Assembly (NCBI RefSeq): GCF_024722015.1
Contig: NZ_JANQBD010000003.1
Location: forward strand, 1-64,000
DNA: 64,000 nucleotides
Direction of reading: 5' to 3'
Source: Paenibacillus radicis (ex Xue et al. 2023)
Lineage (GTDB): Bacteria > Bacillota > Bacilli > Paenibacillales > NBRC-103111
How positions within the stretch are numbered: position 1 is the first letter of the stretch; every line of letters starts with the position of its first letter. Both the position numbers and the translations under genes were made by a program. Below are positions 51,318 through 60,662 of this stretch, piece after piece. The notes beneath the pieces are model-generated. The model searched no databases and had not been told where the DNA came from. It worked only from the letters and a program-made list of their open reading frames with translations.

Positions 51318-53129
51318 ATGAAATGGTTAAGGTGGCTGGATCAAGCTCAGCAGCGCATAAATGATACTCGTATTCAGAGAAAGATGATTATCTCCTTCAT
51401 TTTTGTTGTCTTTATCCCTGTCATTCTGGTGGGGGTATTTTTGACGGTCTCATTTCGGCAGACCATGATTAAGGAGGCCATCCAGCAAACGGTAAACAGT
51501 GTCAATATCATAAAAAAGAGACTTTCCGATACATTGCGGATGCCCATGGATATATCCAATAAGCTGCTAATTGATCCCCGGCTGAAAAAGCTAGTAAACA
51601 CGCAGTATGAAAATACATATGATTTGATGATGGCTTATCGGGACTATAACGATTTTTTGGATTACACACGGTTGTACAAGGAAGTTTATAATATCCGATT
51701 TTATACACGGAATCCGACCATCCTGGATAATTGGTATTTTCTGCAGCCTAACTTGAATATCATTAGTTCCTTTTGGTACAAAGAAGCTATGAGCAAGAAG
51801 CAGACCACGGCCAGTTGGTATTATATCGAAGATGAAACCAAATCTAATCAATCTTATTTGAGTCTTATACGAAGGGCTGATTTCTTGGAATACCAGACAA
51901 GCGGTGTGCTGGTGGTGGACGTTAATCCGCAGGCACTAAATGATATCGTAAGTCAAGAGCTGTTTGACACCATGATTTATGATACCAATGGTTATATTAT
52001 TGCAGCGAAAAATACAGAGAGGGTCGGCAAAAATTTGCGGGATATAGATTATGGCCAAGCAATTCTAGATCGTAAAAAGGGGATTTATGACGATAAGGTA
52101 GATGGGAAGCCATCCAAAGTTATGATCGAGGAGCTGGTCCCGGAAGGAAGCATCACTAAGCTGAACATCGTGTCTGTTTTTTCTGTAGAGAGTATTGTTA
52201 GAAGTGCCAATCAGATCAGTATACTAGGGTTTCTCATTATTTCCATCAGTCTTGTTATTGCTTTAGTGCTTATTTATGCTTCCTCGCGATTTTTGGTTGA
52301 TCGTTTGCTGCGGTTGAACAAGGATTTGAACAAGGTTACTCTGGGGAACTTGCACGTAACCACTTCAATCGGTGGAAATGACGAAATTGGTTTACTTGCC
52401 AAGCAGTTTAACAATATGGTGTCCAGCATCAGGCAGCTGATGGAGGAAGTCAATGAATCAAACCGGCAAAAAAGCGAGCTCCAGCTTCGCCAGAAGGAAA
52501 TTAAGCTCAAGATGCTGGCCAGTCAAATTAACCCTCATTTCCTGTTTAATGCACTGGAATCGGTTCGAATGAAAGCACATATGCACGGTGAGCAGGAGAT
52601 TGCTGTGACGGTTAAGTCCTTGGGTATGCTTCTTCGTAAAAATTTAGGTATAAATGGAAACGACATCTTGCTGAAGGATGAAATTGAAATTTCCCAATAC
52701 TACTTAGATATTCAAACCTTTAGGTTTGAGGATCGATTAGCTTATGACCTTGCGATAGACCCGGCCTGCAGGCAAATACTCATCCCGCCGTTAATCGTGC
52801 AGCCTCTGGTGGAAAATGCGGTCATTCATGGTCTGGAGGGCATGGAAGAGGGAGGGATCGTTTGCGTGAAGGCAATGCTCGTGGAGGAACATCTACATAT
52901 AGAAGTAACAGATAACGGTATTGGCATAAGCCACAAAAAAATGCAGCAGATAATAGAATCTTTACAGGACACGGAGGAACGGAAGGAGCACCGCATCGGT
53001 TTACGAAACGTTCATCAACGGCTCATTCTTACTTACGGGGAAAATTATGGCCTGCACATTTACAGTGAGCCAGGCAGCGGCACCCGTATTTTTTTCAGTA
53101 TACCGATAGGGGGAAGCTTGCATGTATAA
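51318..53129 (+). CDS. yesM: YesM-type sensor histidine kinase
   Basis: A 603-residue membrane kinase. Helix at about 20-42, an extracellular dCache-type sensor to about 295, second helix about 298-320, HAMP (about 322-375), then the His_kinase domain (QINPHFLFNALESVR, phospho-acceptor His) and HATPase_c (PPLIVQPLVENAVIHG, DNGIGIS, then GLRNVHQRL). Members sense oligosaccharides or the loaded binding protein and phosphorylate the adjacent AraC-type regulator. GGAGG lies before ATG 51,318; the end overlaps the regulator gene by 8 bases. Confidence 0.92.
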   Translation: MKWLRWLDQAQQRINDTRIQRKMIISFIFVVFIPVILVGVFLTVSFRQTMIKEAIQQTVNSVNIIKKRLSDTLRMPMDISNKLLIDPRLKKLVNTQYENTYDLMMAYRDYNDFLDYTRLYKEVYNIRFYTRNPTILDNWYFLQPNLNIISSFWYKEAMSKKQTTASWYYIEDETKSNQSYLSLIRRADFLEYQTSGVLVVDVNPQALNDIVSQELFDTMIYDTNGYIIAAKNTERVGKNLRDIDYGQAILDRKKGIYDDKVDGKPSKVMIEELVPEGSITKLNIVSVFSVESIVRSANQISILGFLIISISLVIALVLIYASSRFLVDRLLRLNKDLNKVTLGNLHVTTSIGGNDEIGLLAKQFNNMVSSIRQLMEEVNESNRQKSELQLRQKEIKLKMLASQINPHFLFNALESVRMKAHMHGEQEIAVTVKSLGMLLRKNLGINGNDILLKDEIEISQYYLDIQTFRFEDRLAYDLAIDPACRQILIPPLIVQPLVENAVIHGLEGMEEGGIVCVKAMLVEEHLHIEVTDNGIGISHKKMQQIIESLQDTEERKEHRIGLRNVHQRLILTYGENYGLHIYSEPGSGTRIFFSIPIGGSLHV

Positions 53130-54696
53130 AGCCATAATTGTTGATGACGAATCGATGATTCGCAACGGGTTAAAAACTATTATTCCTTGGGAAGAGTGCG
53201 GGTTTACCATAATTGCGGATGCCAAGAATGCCCGTGAGGCACTGCAACGCCATCAGGAGCTGGCTCCGGATCTGCTTGTCGTTGATATACGAATGCCCGG
53301 CATGGATGGGCTGGAGCTCATTGAGGAAATACGAAAAACGGATGACCACTGTCATTTTCTTATTTTAAGCGGTTATGCCGACTTCACATATGCTCAACAG
53401 GCACTGACACAGGGAGTGGACGGATATATTTTAAAGCCGGTGGACGAGAGGGAATTTGCCGAGCATCTGCAGCGCATTCATGCCCTTCTTCATAAGCAAT
53501 CCGCGTTGGGTAGCAATACCTTGAAACAGCGAGAGGAGTATATTCAGTCCCTGCTGCAAAGCCGCAAGCCGGCAGTCGAGGGAGGGCAGAGCCGCTCATT
53601 AGCTGCAGGCCTGCTTTCTTGGAAGTCCTATCAGGTGATATTGGTCGATGTGACCGCTTCATACAAAGATGACGCTTGGAGGTTTGCGGAAGCAAGGGGC
53701 AAGCTGGTGGAGTTATTTGAGAGCGATAAACAGGGATATGTGTTTGCAGCAGAGCCTTGGATCGGAGTCATTATAAAGCAAACGGTTACTAACCGCCAAG
53801 CTTCAAGCGAGCTCTATCGGCAAATCAAAGAGCAGATGAACAGCCTGCAGCTTAGCTGCTTTGCTGTCGCAGGGCAAGTGGTGAAGCGAGTCGAGCAGTT
53901 GGCCGACTCCTTAAGCCAAGCGAGGGAAGTAATGAAGCATAAGTTTCTGTGCGACGGGGAACAAGTATTTACTATGCATGATTTGCCTGCCATACTGGCT
54001 GAGAATGAAGAGAACCAAGTGGCAACGGATCTCAAACAGCTGGCGGATAAGCTGTATTATGCAATGGATATCGGCAAAATAAGCGGAGTGGAGCTTGTAT
54101 TAGAGCAGGCATCCAAAGCGTTCCTATCAAACGATACAACTGAGCTTACTATGAAAACAAATTGGGCGCAGCTTATTTCCCTTGTGCTCAACAAGCTGTC
54201 CATGCGCAACAACGAAGCCTACCTTGCCGTTCAGAGCTGCATGTCCTTGACAGCCGATTTATATAAGCAAGCCAACTATGCTGGCCTGCTACGTGAGGTT
54301 AGATCGCGCCTGCTTCAAGTGACAGAAAGTATGTGCAGCGCCAGCAATGAGCCCGTGCTGAAGCAAATACTCGATTTTGTCCAAAATCATTACAGCGACA
54401 ATCTAAAGCTGGAGACACTTGCTGAAATGTTCAACTACAACAGCGGCTATCTGGGCAAAATGTTTCGTAAATATACAGGAGAACCTTTTCATACGTATTT
54501 AGACAAGATCCGAATTGAAAAGGCTACCGAATTGCTGGGGCAAGGCTTGAAGGTCCATCAGGTCGCCGAACGGATAGGGTATGCCAATGTCGATTATTTT
54601 CATACGAAGTTTAAAAGGTATTCCGGCGTATCGCCCTCCTATTATAAAGTGAAGACAACGAAGCCATCTCCGGACGATGCTGGAGGAATGAACTGA
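53122..54696 (+). CDS. yesN: YesN-type response regulator with AraC DNA-binding domain
   Basis: A 524-residue regulator. Receiver domain at about 1-125 (VDDESMIRNGL, phospho-acceptor Asp in LLVVDIRMPGMDG, Lys in YILKPVDE), a poorly conserved middle domain, and two helix-turn-helix motifs of the AraC family at about 410-510 (LETLAEMFNYNSGYLGKMFR; VAERIGYANVDYFHTKFKRY). It should activate the downstream transporter and enzyme genes when phosphorylated by the upstream kinase. GTG/ATG at 53,122 is fixed by the overlap and by GGGGGAAG upstream. Confidence 0.92.
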   Translation: MYKAIIVDDESMIRNGLKTIIPWEECGFTIIADAKNAREALQRHQELAPDLLVVDIRMPGMDGLELIEEIRKTDDHCHFLILSGYADFTYAQQALTQGVDGYILKPVDEREFAEHLQRIHALLHKQSALGSNTLKQREEYIQSLLQSRKPAVEGGQSRSLAAGLLSWKSYQVILVDVTASYKDDAWRFAEARGKLVELFESDKQGYVFAAEPWIGVIIKQTVTNRQASSELYRQIKEQMNSLQLSCFAVAGQVVKRVEQLADSLSQAREVMKHKFLCDGEQVFTMHDLPAILAENEENQVATDLKQLADKLYYAMDIGKISGVELVLEQASKAFLSNDTTELTMKTNWAQLISLVLNKLSMRNNEAYLAVQSCMSLTADLYKQANYAGLLREVRSRLLQVTESMCSASNEPVLKQILDFVQNHYSDNLKLETLAEMFNYNSGYLGKMFRKYTGEPFHTYLDKIRIEKATELLGQGLKVHQVAERIGYANVDYFHTKFKRYSGVSPSYYKVKTTKPSPDDAGGMN

Positions 54697-54707
54697 AAGC
54701 GCTTATT
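54694..54707 (+). promoter_or_regulatory. Candidate CcpA (cre) site before the transporter genes
   Basis: TGAAAGCGCTTATT agrees with the palindromic cre consensus (TGAAAGCGCTTTCA) at 12 of 14 positions. It overlaps the regulator's stop codon and lies about 100 bases before the first permease, suggesting catabolite repression of the transporter. Confidence 0.6.
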
Positions 54708-54794
54708 TTGACATGAATTCTTTATAAATTTATAGGGTTTTTACGTTCCTTTCTCTTTTGTATCATGGTATTAGAACAGAAGAGGAGGGAGAAT

Positions 54795-55760
54795 ATGAAT
54801 ACAATCCCGACAGAAACGAGCATTCGCCAACGGTCGGCCCAAACGGTGAGAAGCCGCTTTTGGAGCGATCTCTGGCAGCAGCGTTTTTTGTACTACATGT
54901 CGGTGCCATTTGTCTTATGGGTTATTATTTTCAGCTATATTCCAATTTGGGGATGGCTGATGGCATTTCAGAATTATAAGCCGGGACGTTTTATTTTGGA
55001 CCAAGAGTGGGTAGGATTAAGCAACTTCGTACAGTTGTTTACAGATGATCAGTTTTATCTCGTTTTACGCAACACACTGGTTATGAGTGTGATGGGGCTG
55101 GTCGTAGGCTTTACTTTGCCTATCGTGTTTGCCCTACTGCTGAATGAGCTGAAAAACCAGCTGTTCAAGCGCTCCATTCAGACCATTTCCTACTTACCGC
55201 ATTTTGTCTCCTGGGTAGTCGTTGCTGGTATTGCAACAAAAATGCTTTCTACTGACGGCGGTATTGTTAATCAATTGCTGCTGGGTATGAATTTAGTGGA
55301 TCAACCCATTCAGTTTATGGCAAAAGGAAATTTGTTTTGGACCATTGTTACCGCGTCCGATGCTTGGAAGGAAACCGGCTGGCATACGATTATTTTTTTA
55401 GCCGCCATTGCGGGCATTGATCCCGAGCTGTACGAAGCGGCGACCGTTGACGGTGCGGGGAGATTGCAGCGCATGTGGAATATTACGTTGCCTGGCATCC
55501 GCTCAACCTTTATGGTGTTGCTCATTTTATCGATCGGATCGCTTATCAGCATCGGATTCGAAAAGCAGTTTTTGCTCGGAAATCCAATTGTTGCGGAGTA
55601 CTCCCAAGTGCTGGATCTTTACGCCCTGAACTATGGAATAGGCATGAATCGCTACTCCTTTGGTACGGCGGTCGGTATGTTTAATTCCGTGGTGAGCGTA
55701 ATTCTGGTGGTGACCGCCAACGGGATCTACAAGAAATTCACCAAAGAGAGCATCTTGTAA
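54795..55760 (+). CDS. lplB: Sugar ABC transporter permease, LplB type
   Basis: A 321-residue, six-helix permease of the MalF-like carbohydrate uptake family 1. The cytoplasmic EAA loop is EAATVDGAGRLQRMWNITLP (about residues 216-235). ATG 54,795 follows AGGAGGGAG; an upstream in-frame ATG (54,765) lacks a site. Polysaccharide-utilisation loci of Paenibacillus typically place this gene beside YesMN. It works with the next permease, the lipoprotein at 56,733 and a shared ATPase (MsmX-type) encoded elsewhere. Confidence 0.9.
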   Translation: MNTIPTETSIRQRSAQTVRSRFWSDLWQQRFLYYMSVPFVLWVIIFSYIPIWGWLMAFQNYKPGRFILDQEWVGLSNFVQLFTDDQFYLVLRNTLVMSVMGLVVGFTLPIVFALLLNELKNQLFKRSIQTISYLPHFVSWVVVAGIATKMLSTDGGIVNQLLLGMNLVDQPIQFMAKGNLFWTIVTASDAWKETGWHTIIFLAAIAGIDPELYEAATVDGAGRLQRMWNITLPGIRSTFMVLLILSIGSLISIGFEKQFLLGNPIVAEYSQVLDLYALNYGIGMNRYSFGTAVGMFNSVVSVILVVTANGIYKKFTKESIL

Positions 55761-55773
55761 GGAGTGAAGAGTT

Positions 55774-56685
55774 ATGGATAAAACAGTCGCAGGAGTCAGA
55801 CGCAGCAGTAGTGATATTATTTTTGACATAAGCAACATGTTGCTCATGATTGTGGTCGCCGTTGTAACATTATATCCGTTTTTGAATGTATTGGCTATTT
55901 CGTTCAACGACTCAACAGACACGGTACGAGGCGGCATTTACATTTGGCCCCGCCAGTTTACACTGGATAACTACATGGCGCTGTTTCGGTTTGATAATCT
56001 GCTGACCGCCTTTCAAAATTCGGTGCTTCGAACGGTCATTGGCACGTTGGTAGGAGTGCTCAGCGCATCCATGGTTGCTTTTGTGCTGACTCAAAGACAT
56101 TTTAGAGCGCGCAAGCTGTTTACAACGATGTTTGCTCTGACGATGTACGTGCAAGGCGGATTAATTCCAGGCTATATGCTCATTCGTGAACTGCATTTGC
56201 TTAATACCTTCTGGGTATACATTATCCCTGGTTTGCTAAGCGTCTGGAACGTGTTTGTCATTCGATCTTATATCGATGGCCTTCCTTACTCGCTGCAGGA
56301 ATCAGCCAAGATTGACGGGGCTAATGATTTTACAATATTTATCCGAATCATACTTCCGCTTTGTCTTCCTGTAATTGCTACGATTTCCTTGTTCATTGCG
56401 GTGGGGCAGTGGAATGCGTGGTTTGACAATTATTTGTTCAACAGCTCCAAACCCCAATTGACGACTCTGCAGTTTGAGCTTCAAAAAATATTGCAAAGCA
56501 CCTCGTCGGGCTCAGGCAATGATAATGCATACCGTGGACAGGATATGGCGAGGTTTAATGCAGTCTCACCTGAATCAATGAAAATGGCAATCACGATGGT
56601 GGTCACTTTTCCAATCCTGGTTGTGTATCCGTTTTTGCAAAAATATTTTGTTAAGGGAATGACGCTTGGAGCCGTGAAGGCTTGA
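55774..56685 (+). CDS. lplC: Sugar ABC transporter permease, LplC/YtcP type
   Basis: A 303-residue, six-helix MalG-like permease. EAA loop: ESAKIDGANDFTIFIRIILP (about residues 174-193); a C-terminal VKGMTLGAVKA is typical of the family. AAGGAGTG precedes the ATG, 13 bases after the partner permease. Co-transcribed with it. Confidence 0.92.
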   Translation: MDKTVAGVRRSSSDIIFDISNMLLMIVVAVVTLYPFLNVLAISFNDSTDTVRGGIYIWPRQFTLDNYMALFRFDNLLTAFQNSVLRTVIGTLVGVLSASMVAFVLTQRHFRARKLFTTMFALTMYVQGGLIPGYMLIRELHLLNTFWVYIIPGLLSVWNVFVIRSYIDGLPYSLQESAKIDGANDFTIFIRIILPLCLPVIATISLFIAVGQWNAWFDNYLFNSSKPQLTTLQFELQKILQSTSSGSGNDNAYRGQDMARFNAVSPESMKMAITMVVTFPILVVYPFLQKYFVKGMTLGAVKA

Positions 56686-56732
56686 TGTAGGATTAAATTA
56701 GTATTTTGCAAAGGGAGGCGCTCAAAGTAACT

Positions 56733-58409
56733 ATGAAAACGAAGGCTGTAAATACAATCATCCCAATACTTGCTTTAACCATGGTCATACTGTCAGCTTG
56801 TGATAACAAGGGTTTGGCAACGTCTGATAAAGAGTCCCAAAGCGATACAGCTCCCATTGCAGTTTCGTTTTTTAACGAGGATGGCAATGCCGCTATTTGG
56901 GATAACATGGAGAGTCCTATCGGTAAAATGATTCAACAAAAAACAGGCGTCACCTTGAAGCCGGAAAGTCCCGTCGGCGACCCGAGACAAAAGATATCAC
57001 TCATAGTAGCGAGCAACGAATATCCAGATCTTATCTATCCCAAAGCCGATGGCTCAATGCTTGTCGATGCGGGAGCCATGCTTGATCTGACGCCGCTGAT
57101 TGACAAGTACGCCCCTAATTTGAAGAAATTGTACGGAGAGAGCAATATGAAACGGATGCGCTGGAGCAGCAGTGACAAATCCATTTATTTTCTTGGATCC
57201 AGCGCGGTTGACGACAGACAGTTGGACGTTAGCGGTACCTTTCATCTTCAATATGCAGTGCTGAAAGAGCTCGGATATCCGAAAATCAAGACAGTTTATG
57301 ATTTTGAAAACGCCATCAAGGCGTATAAGGATAAATACCCGACCATAGACGGCAAGCCTACGATAGGATTATCTTTAATTGCGGATGATTGGCGTCTGCA
57401 AATCGGGGTGACGAATCCGGCTCTGGCAGCTACAGGCGGGCCGGATGACGGCGAATGGTATGTGGATCCCAAAACCTTCAAGGCTACATACCACCACACT
57501 CGTCCGGAAGAAAAGGAATATTATCGCTGGTTGAACCATATGAATGCGATCGGGCTGCTCGATCCGGAAAGCTTTATTCAAAAGTATGATCAATACAAAT
57601 CTAAAGTCGGAACCGGCCGCGTACTCGGCCTGATTGACCAAAAGTGGGATTATGACGAGGCGCAAAAGGTGCTTCGCCAATCGGGCAAACCGGAACGTAC
57701 CTACTCCAATTTCCCTGTCACACTGAACGAGCAGTACAAGGATCACTCCACACATAGTGCCGGTTATCTGACCGGATGGGGAGTCGGCATTACAAAATCG
57801 GCCAAGGATCCGGTTCGAATTATCAAGTTTCTTGACTATTTGGCATCGGAGGAAGGTATGGTTCTTCGTTCTTGGGGCATCGAAGGTATCAATTACACGG
57901 TTGAAAACGGTAAACGCGTCATGACCAAGGAAGACAAGGATAAACGCGCAAATGACCCATTATATGCCAAGAAGAGCGGAATCGGCAACTACGGATATCC
58001 TTTTCCAATTGCAGGAAACGGTGTAATGGATTCAACGGGCAATTCCTACTCGACTACGAGCAAGGAGCAGATCAAGCTTGACTACATCGACGTTGAAAAA
58101 GAAACATTGAAGCACTATAACGCAGACATGTGGATTGATTTGTTTCCGAAGGAGTCCGAATTTCCTGTAAGACCTTACGGCGCTGCATGGCAGACTAATC
58201 TAGTCACCGGATCGGAAGCGGATGTACTCTCCAAACGGCTTTCCGACCTTTTCAAAAAACGGGTGCCGGAGATGATTTTGGCTAAGCCCGAACAGTTTGA
58301 CGCGGTGTGGGATGCGTTCCAAAAGGATTTGGAGAAGGCTGGCGTACACAAAATGGAAGAGGAATTTACCAAGCTCCTGCAGGATAAGGTCAAGCTTTGG
58401 AACGAATAA
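56733..58409 (+). CDS. lplA: Extracellular sugar-binding lipoprotein, LplA type
   Basis: A 558-residue solute-binding protein. Lipoprotein signal MKTKAVNTIIPILALTMVIL then SAC, with the lipobox Cys at about residue 23 (LSAC). The mature part has the LplA-type pattern: EDGNAAIWDNMESPIGKMIQ, LDLTPLIDKYAPNL, GVGITKSAKDP, and a long C-terminal lobe. It binds oligosaccharides released by surface enzymes and delivers them to the two permeases. ATG 56,733 is chosen because of the signal; GGGAGG lies 15 bases upstream. Confidence 0.92.
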   Translation: MKTKAVNTIIPILALTMVILSACDNKGLATSDKESQSDTAPIAVSFFNEDGNAAIWDNMESPIGKMIQQKTGVTLKPESPVGDPRQKISLIVASNEYPDLIYPKADGSMLVDAGAMLDLTPLIDKYAPNLKKLYGESNMKRMRWSSSDKSIYFLGSSAVDDRQLDVSGTFHLQYAVLKELGYPKIKTVYDFENAIKAYKDKYPTIDGKPTIGLSLIADDWRLQIGVTNPALAATGGPDDGEWYVDPKTFKATYHHTRPEEKEYYRWLNHMNAIGLLDPESFIQKYDQYKSKVGTGRVLGLIDQKWDYDEAQKVLRQSGKPERTYSNFPVTLNEQYKDHSTHSAGYLTGWGVGITKSAKDPVRIIKFLDYLASEEGMVLRSWGIEGINYTVENGKRVMTKEDKDKRANDPLYAKKSGIGNYGYPFPIAGNGVMDSTGNSYSTTSKEQIKLDYIDVEKETLKHYNADMWIDLFPKESEFPVRPYGAAWQTNLVTGSEADVLSKRLSDLFKKRVPEMILAKPEQFDAVWDAFQKDLEKAGVHKMEEEFTKLLQDKVKLWNE

Positions 58410-58425
58410 ACCAATCGTTAAAATC

Positions 58426-58451
58426 GGGTCCGCATGTAACGGACCCTCTTT
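58426..58451 (+). terminator. Rho-independent terminator after the binding protein
   Basis: Arms GGGTCCG and CGGACCC with loop CATGTAA, followed by TCTTTCC. Partial readthrough into the GH42 gene, 60 bases further, is likely. Confidence 0.75.
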
Positions 58452-58510
58452 CCTTACGAATAGGGCTATACTTCGTGTGGCAGAAATAAAAGACGAAAGA
58501 AGGGTACTCT

Positions 58511-60535
58511 ATGCTTCATCCCAGAATACCGAAAATATGGTATGGAGGCGACTATAACCCTGAGCAGTGGGACGAGCAGACGATGCAGGAAGATCTTCGG
58601 ATGTTTCGCCTGGCTGGGGTTGACGTAGCGACAATCAACGTGTTTTCATGGGCATTAAGCCAGCCGGATGAGGAGACTTACCGTTTGGAATGGCTCGATA
58701 CAATTATAGATCGTCTTTACCGAGAAGGAGTTTATGTGTGCTTGGCTACTTCGACAGGAGCGCATCCCGCCTGGATGGCGTTGAAATATCCAGACATTTT
58801 GCGTGTTGATTATGAAGGCCGTAAACGTCGATTTGGCGGCCGCCACAATTCATGTCCGAACAGCCCGACATATCGTAAGTATGCTGGAGCTATGGCCGCC
58901 AAATTGGGTGAGCGTTACAAAGATCATCCCGGTCTTGCGGCATGGCATATTTCTAATGAATATGGCGGATATTGTTACTGCAATAATTGTGCAGCTTCAT
59001 TCCGTTTATGGCTGAAGCAGCGCTATGGCACGCTACAGCGGTTGAATAAAGTATGGTATACCGCATTCTGGGGCCATACCTTTTACGATTGGGAGGAGAT
59101 CGTTGTACCGAATGCGTTAAGTGAAGAATGGATGGGAAACCGCACTAACTTCCAAGGGATCTCCCTCGATTACCGACGATTTCAATCAGAGAGTCTGCTG
59201 GAATGCTATAAGATCGAGTATGAGCAGCTTAAGCAGCACACGCCGCACATTCAAATTACGACGAATTTGATGGGAACCTACCCTGAGTTGGATTACTTTC
59301 AGTGGGCCAAGCATTTGGACGTAGTATCGTGGGATAATTACCCATCGCTCGATACCCCTCCCAGCTACACCGCTATGGTGCATGATCTGATGCGGGGGTT
59401 GAAGAGCGGCCAGCCGTTTATGTTAATGGAACAAACGCCAAGCCAGCAAAATTGGCAGGCTTACACTTCGCTCAAGCGTCCCGGTGTCATGCGGCTGTGG
59501 AGCTATCAGGCCATTGCGCACGGAGCGGACACCGTTATGTTTTTCCAGCTGCGCCGTTCGATTGGCGCCTGCGAGAAGTATCACGGCGCGCTCATTGAGC
59601 ATGTTGGACATGAGCATACCCGTGTGTTCCGCGAATGCGCAGAGCTGGGACGCGAGCTGCAGGTGATGGGCGAGAAGCTCTTGGACTCACGAGTGAATGC
59701 CAAAGTTGCTATCGTCTATGATTGGGAAAACCGATGGGCTGTCGAGCTGTCGAGTGGTCCTAGCGTGGCACTCAAGTATACGGATGAGGTGCACCACTAC
59801 TACGATGCGCTCTACCGGATGAACATCCAAGTGGATATGATCAGTGTGGAGGAGGAGCTCGCTCCCTATGATATCGTGATTGCCCCTGTATTATACATGG
59901 TCAAACCGGGCTATGCGGCCAAGATTGAGCAATTTGTGCGGTGTGGCGGCACTTATGTCACTACATTTTTTAGCGGTATTGTGAATGAGAACGATATAGT
60001 CACTGTCGGCGGTTATCCTGGTGAGCTGCGCAAGGTGCTCGGCATATGGGCGGAGGAAATCGATGCGCTGCTTCCGGAACAAAGCAACCAAATTGTACTT
60101 AATCAAGACCGGGGCAGTCTGAAGGGCATGTATGACTGTTGGCTGCTGTGCGATTTGATTCATAGCGAGGGTGCGGAAATCGTTGCCTCGTACGGTTCTG
60201 ACTTTTACAAGGGAAGACCTGTTGTAACGGTTAACCGCTTTGGCGAAGGAGAGGCATGGTATATAGCTTCCAGCCCTGAGCCTCAATTCCTGGAGGATTT
60301 GCTAGCAAACCTGTGCGAAGCAAAGGGGATCGCGCCGCTGCTGAATGCACCTGCGGGTGTGGAAATATCAGAGCGGGAGAAGGATGGCAAGACGTATACC
60401 TTTCTGCTCAATCATAATGATTCTCCTGTCACTGTAGATGTAGGAGCGGAGCAAGCCTTTGAATTAATTGGCGGCAAAATCATCAGCGGAGCCACCATCC
60501 TGCCTGCAAAAGGGGTTATGATCCTCGGAAAGTAA
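58511..60535 (+). CDS. GH42 beta-galactosidase, intracellular
   Basis: A 674-residue glycoside hydrolase family 42 enzyme: MLHPRIPKIWYGGDYNPEQW at the N-terminus, acid/base E150 in WHISNEYGGYC, nucleophile E307 in FMLMEQTPSQQNW, a trimerisation (glutamine-amidotransferase-like) domain after about residue 395, and a short C-terminal beta domain. Cys near residue 157-162 (GGYCYCNNC) fit the zinc site of some members. No signal peptide, so it cleaves imported beta-galactosides in the cytoplasm. GAAGGG lies before the ATG. Confidence 0.93.
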   Translation: MLHPRIPKIWYGGDYNPEQWDEQTMQEDLRMFRLAGVDVATINVFSWALSQPDEETYRLEWLDTIIDRLYREGVYVCLATSTGAHPAWMALKYPDILRVDYEGRKRRFGGRHNSCPNSPTYRKYAGAMAAKLGERYKDHPGLAAWHISNEYGGYCYCNNCAASFRLWLKQRYGTLQRLNKVWYTAFWGHTFYDWEEIVVPNALSEEWMGNRTNFQGISLDYRRFQSESLLECYKIEYEQLKQHTPHIQITTNLMGTYPELDYFQWAKHLDVVSWDNYPSLDTPPSYTAMVHDLMRGLKSGQPFMLMEQTPSQQNWQAYTSLKRPGVMRLWSYQAIAHGADTVMFFQLRRSIGACEKYHGALIEHVGHEHTRVFRECAELGRELQVMGEKLLDSRVNAKVAIVYDWENRWAVELSSGPSVALKYTDEVHHYYDALYRMNIQVDMISVEEELAPYDIVIAPVLYMVKPGYAAKIEQFVRCGGTYVTTFFSGIVNENDIVTVGGYPGELRKVLGIWAEEIDALLPEQSNQIVLNQDRGSLKGMYDCWLLCDLIHSEGAEIVASYGSDFYKGRPVVTVNRFGEGEAWYIASSPEPQFLEDLLANLCEAKGIAPLLNAPAGVEISEREKDGKTYTFLLNHNDSPVTVDVGAEQAFELIGGKIISGATILPAKGVMILGK

Positions 60536-60602
60536 AAATTTTGCCTGAAAACAGCACTAATTTGTCATGTACTTCTGCCATTTGCAGCATGTTACTATAG
60601 TT

Positions 60603-60616
60603 GTGAAAGCGCTACA
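60603..60616 (+). promoter_or_regulatory. Candidate CcpA (cre) site before the giant secreted protein
   Basis: TGAAAGCGCTACAA matches the cre palindrome at 11 of 14 positions. It is 47 bases upstream of ATG 60,663; a TACTATAGTTG stretch (about 60,592) may hold the -10. Confidence 0.55.
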
Positions 60617-60662
60617 AAAATAATGATTTGGAAAACCCGTTACATAAGGAGGATGCTTATTC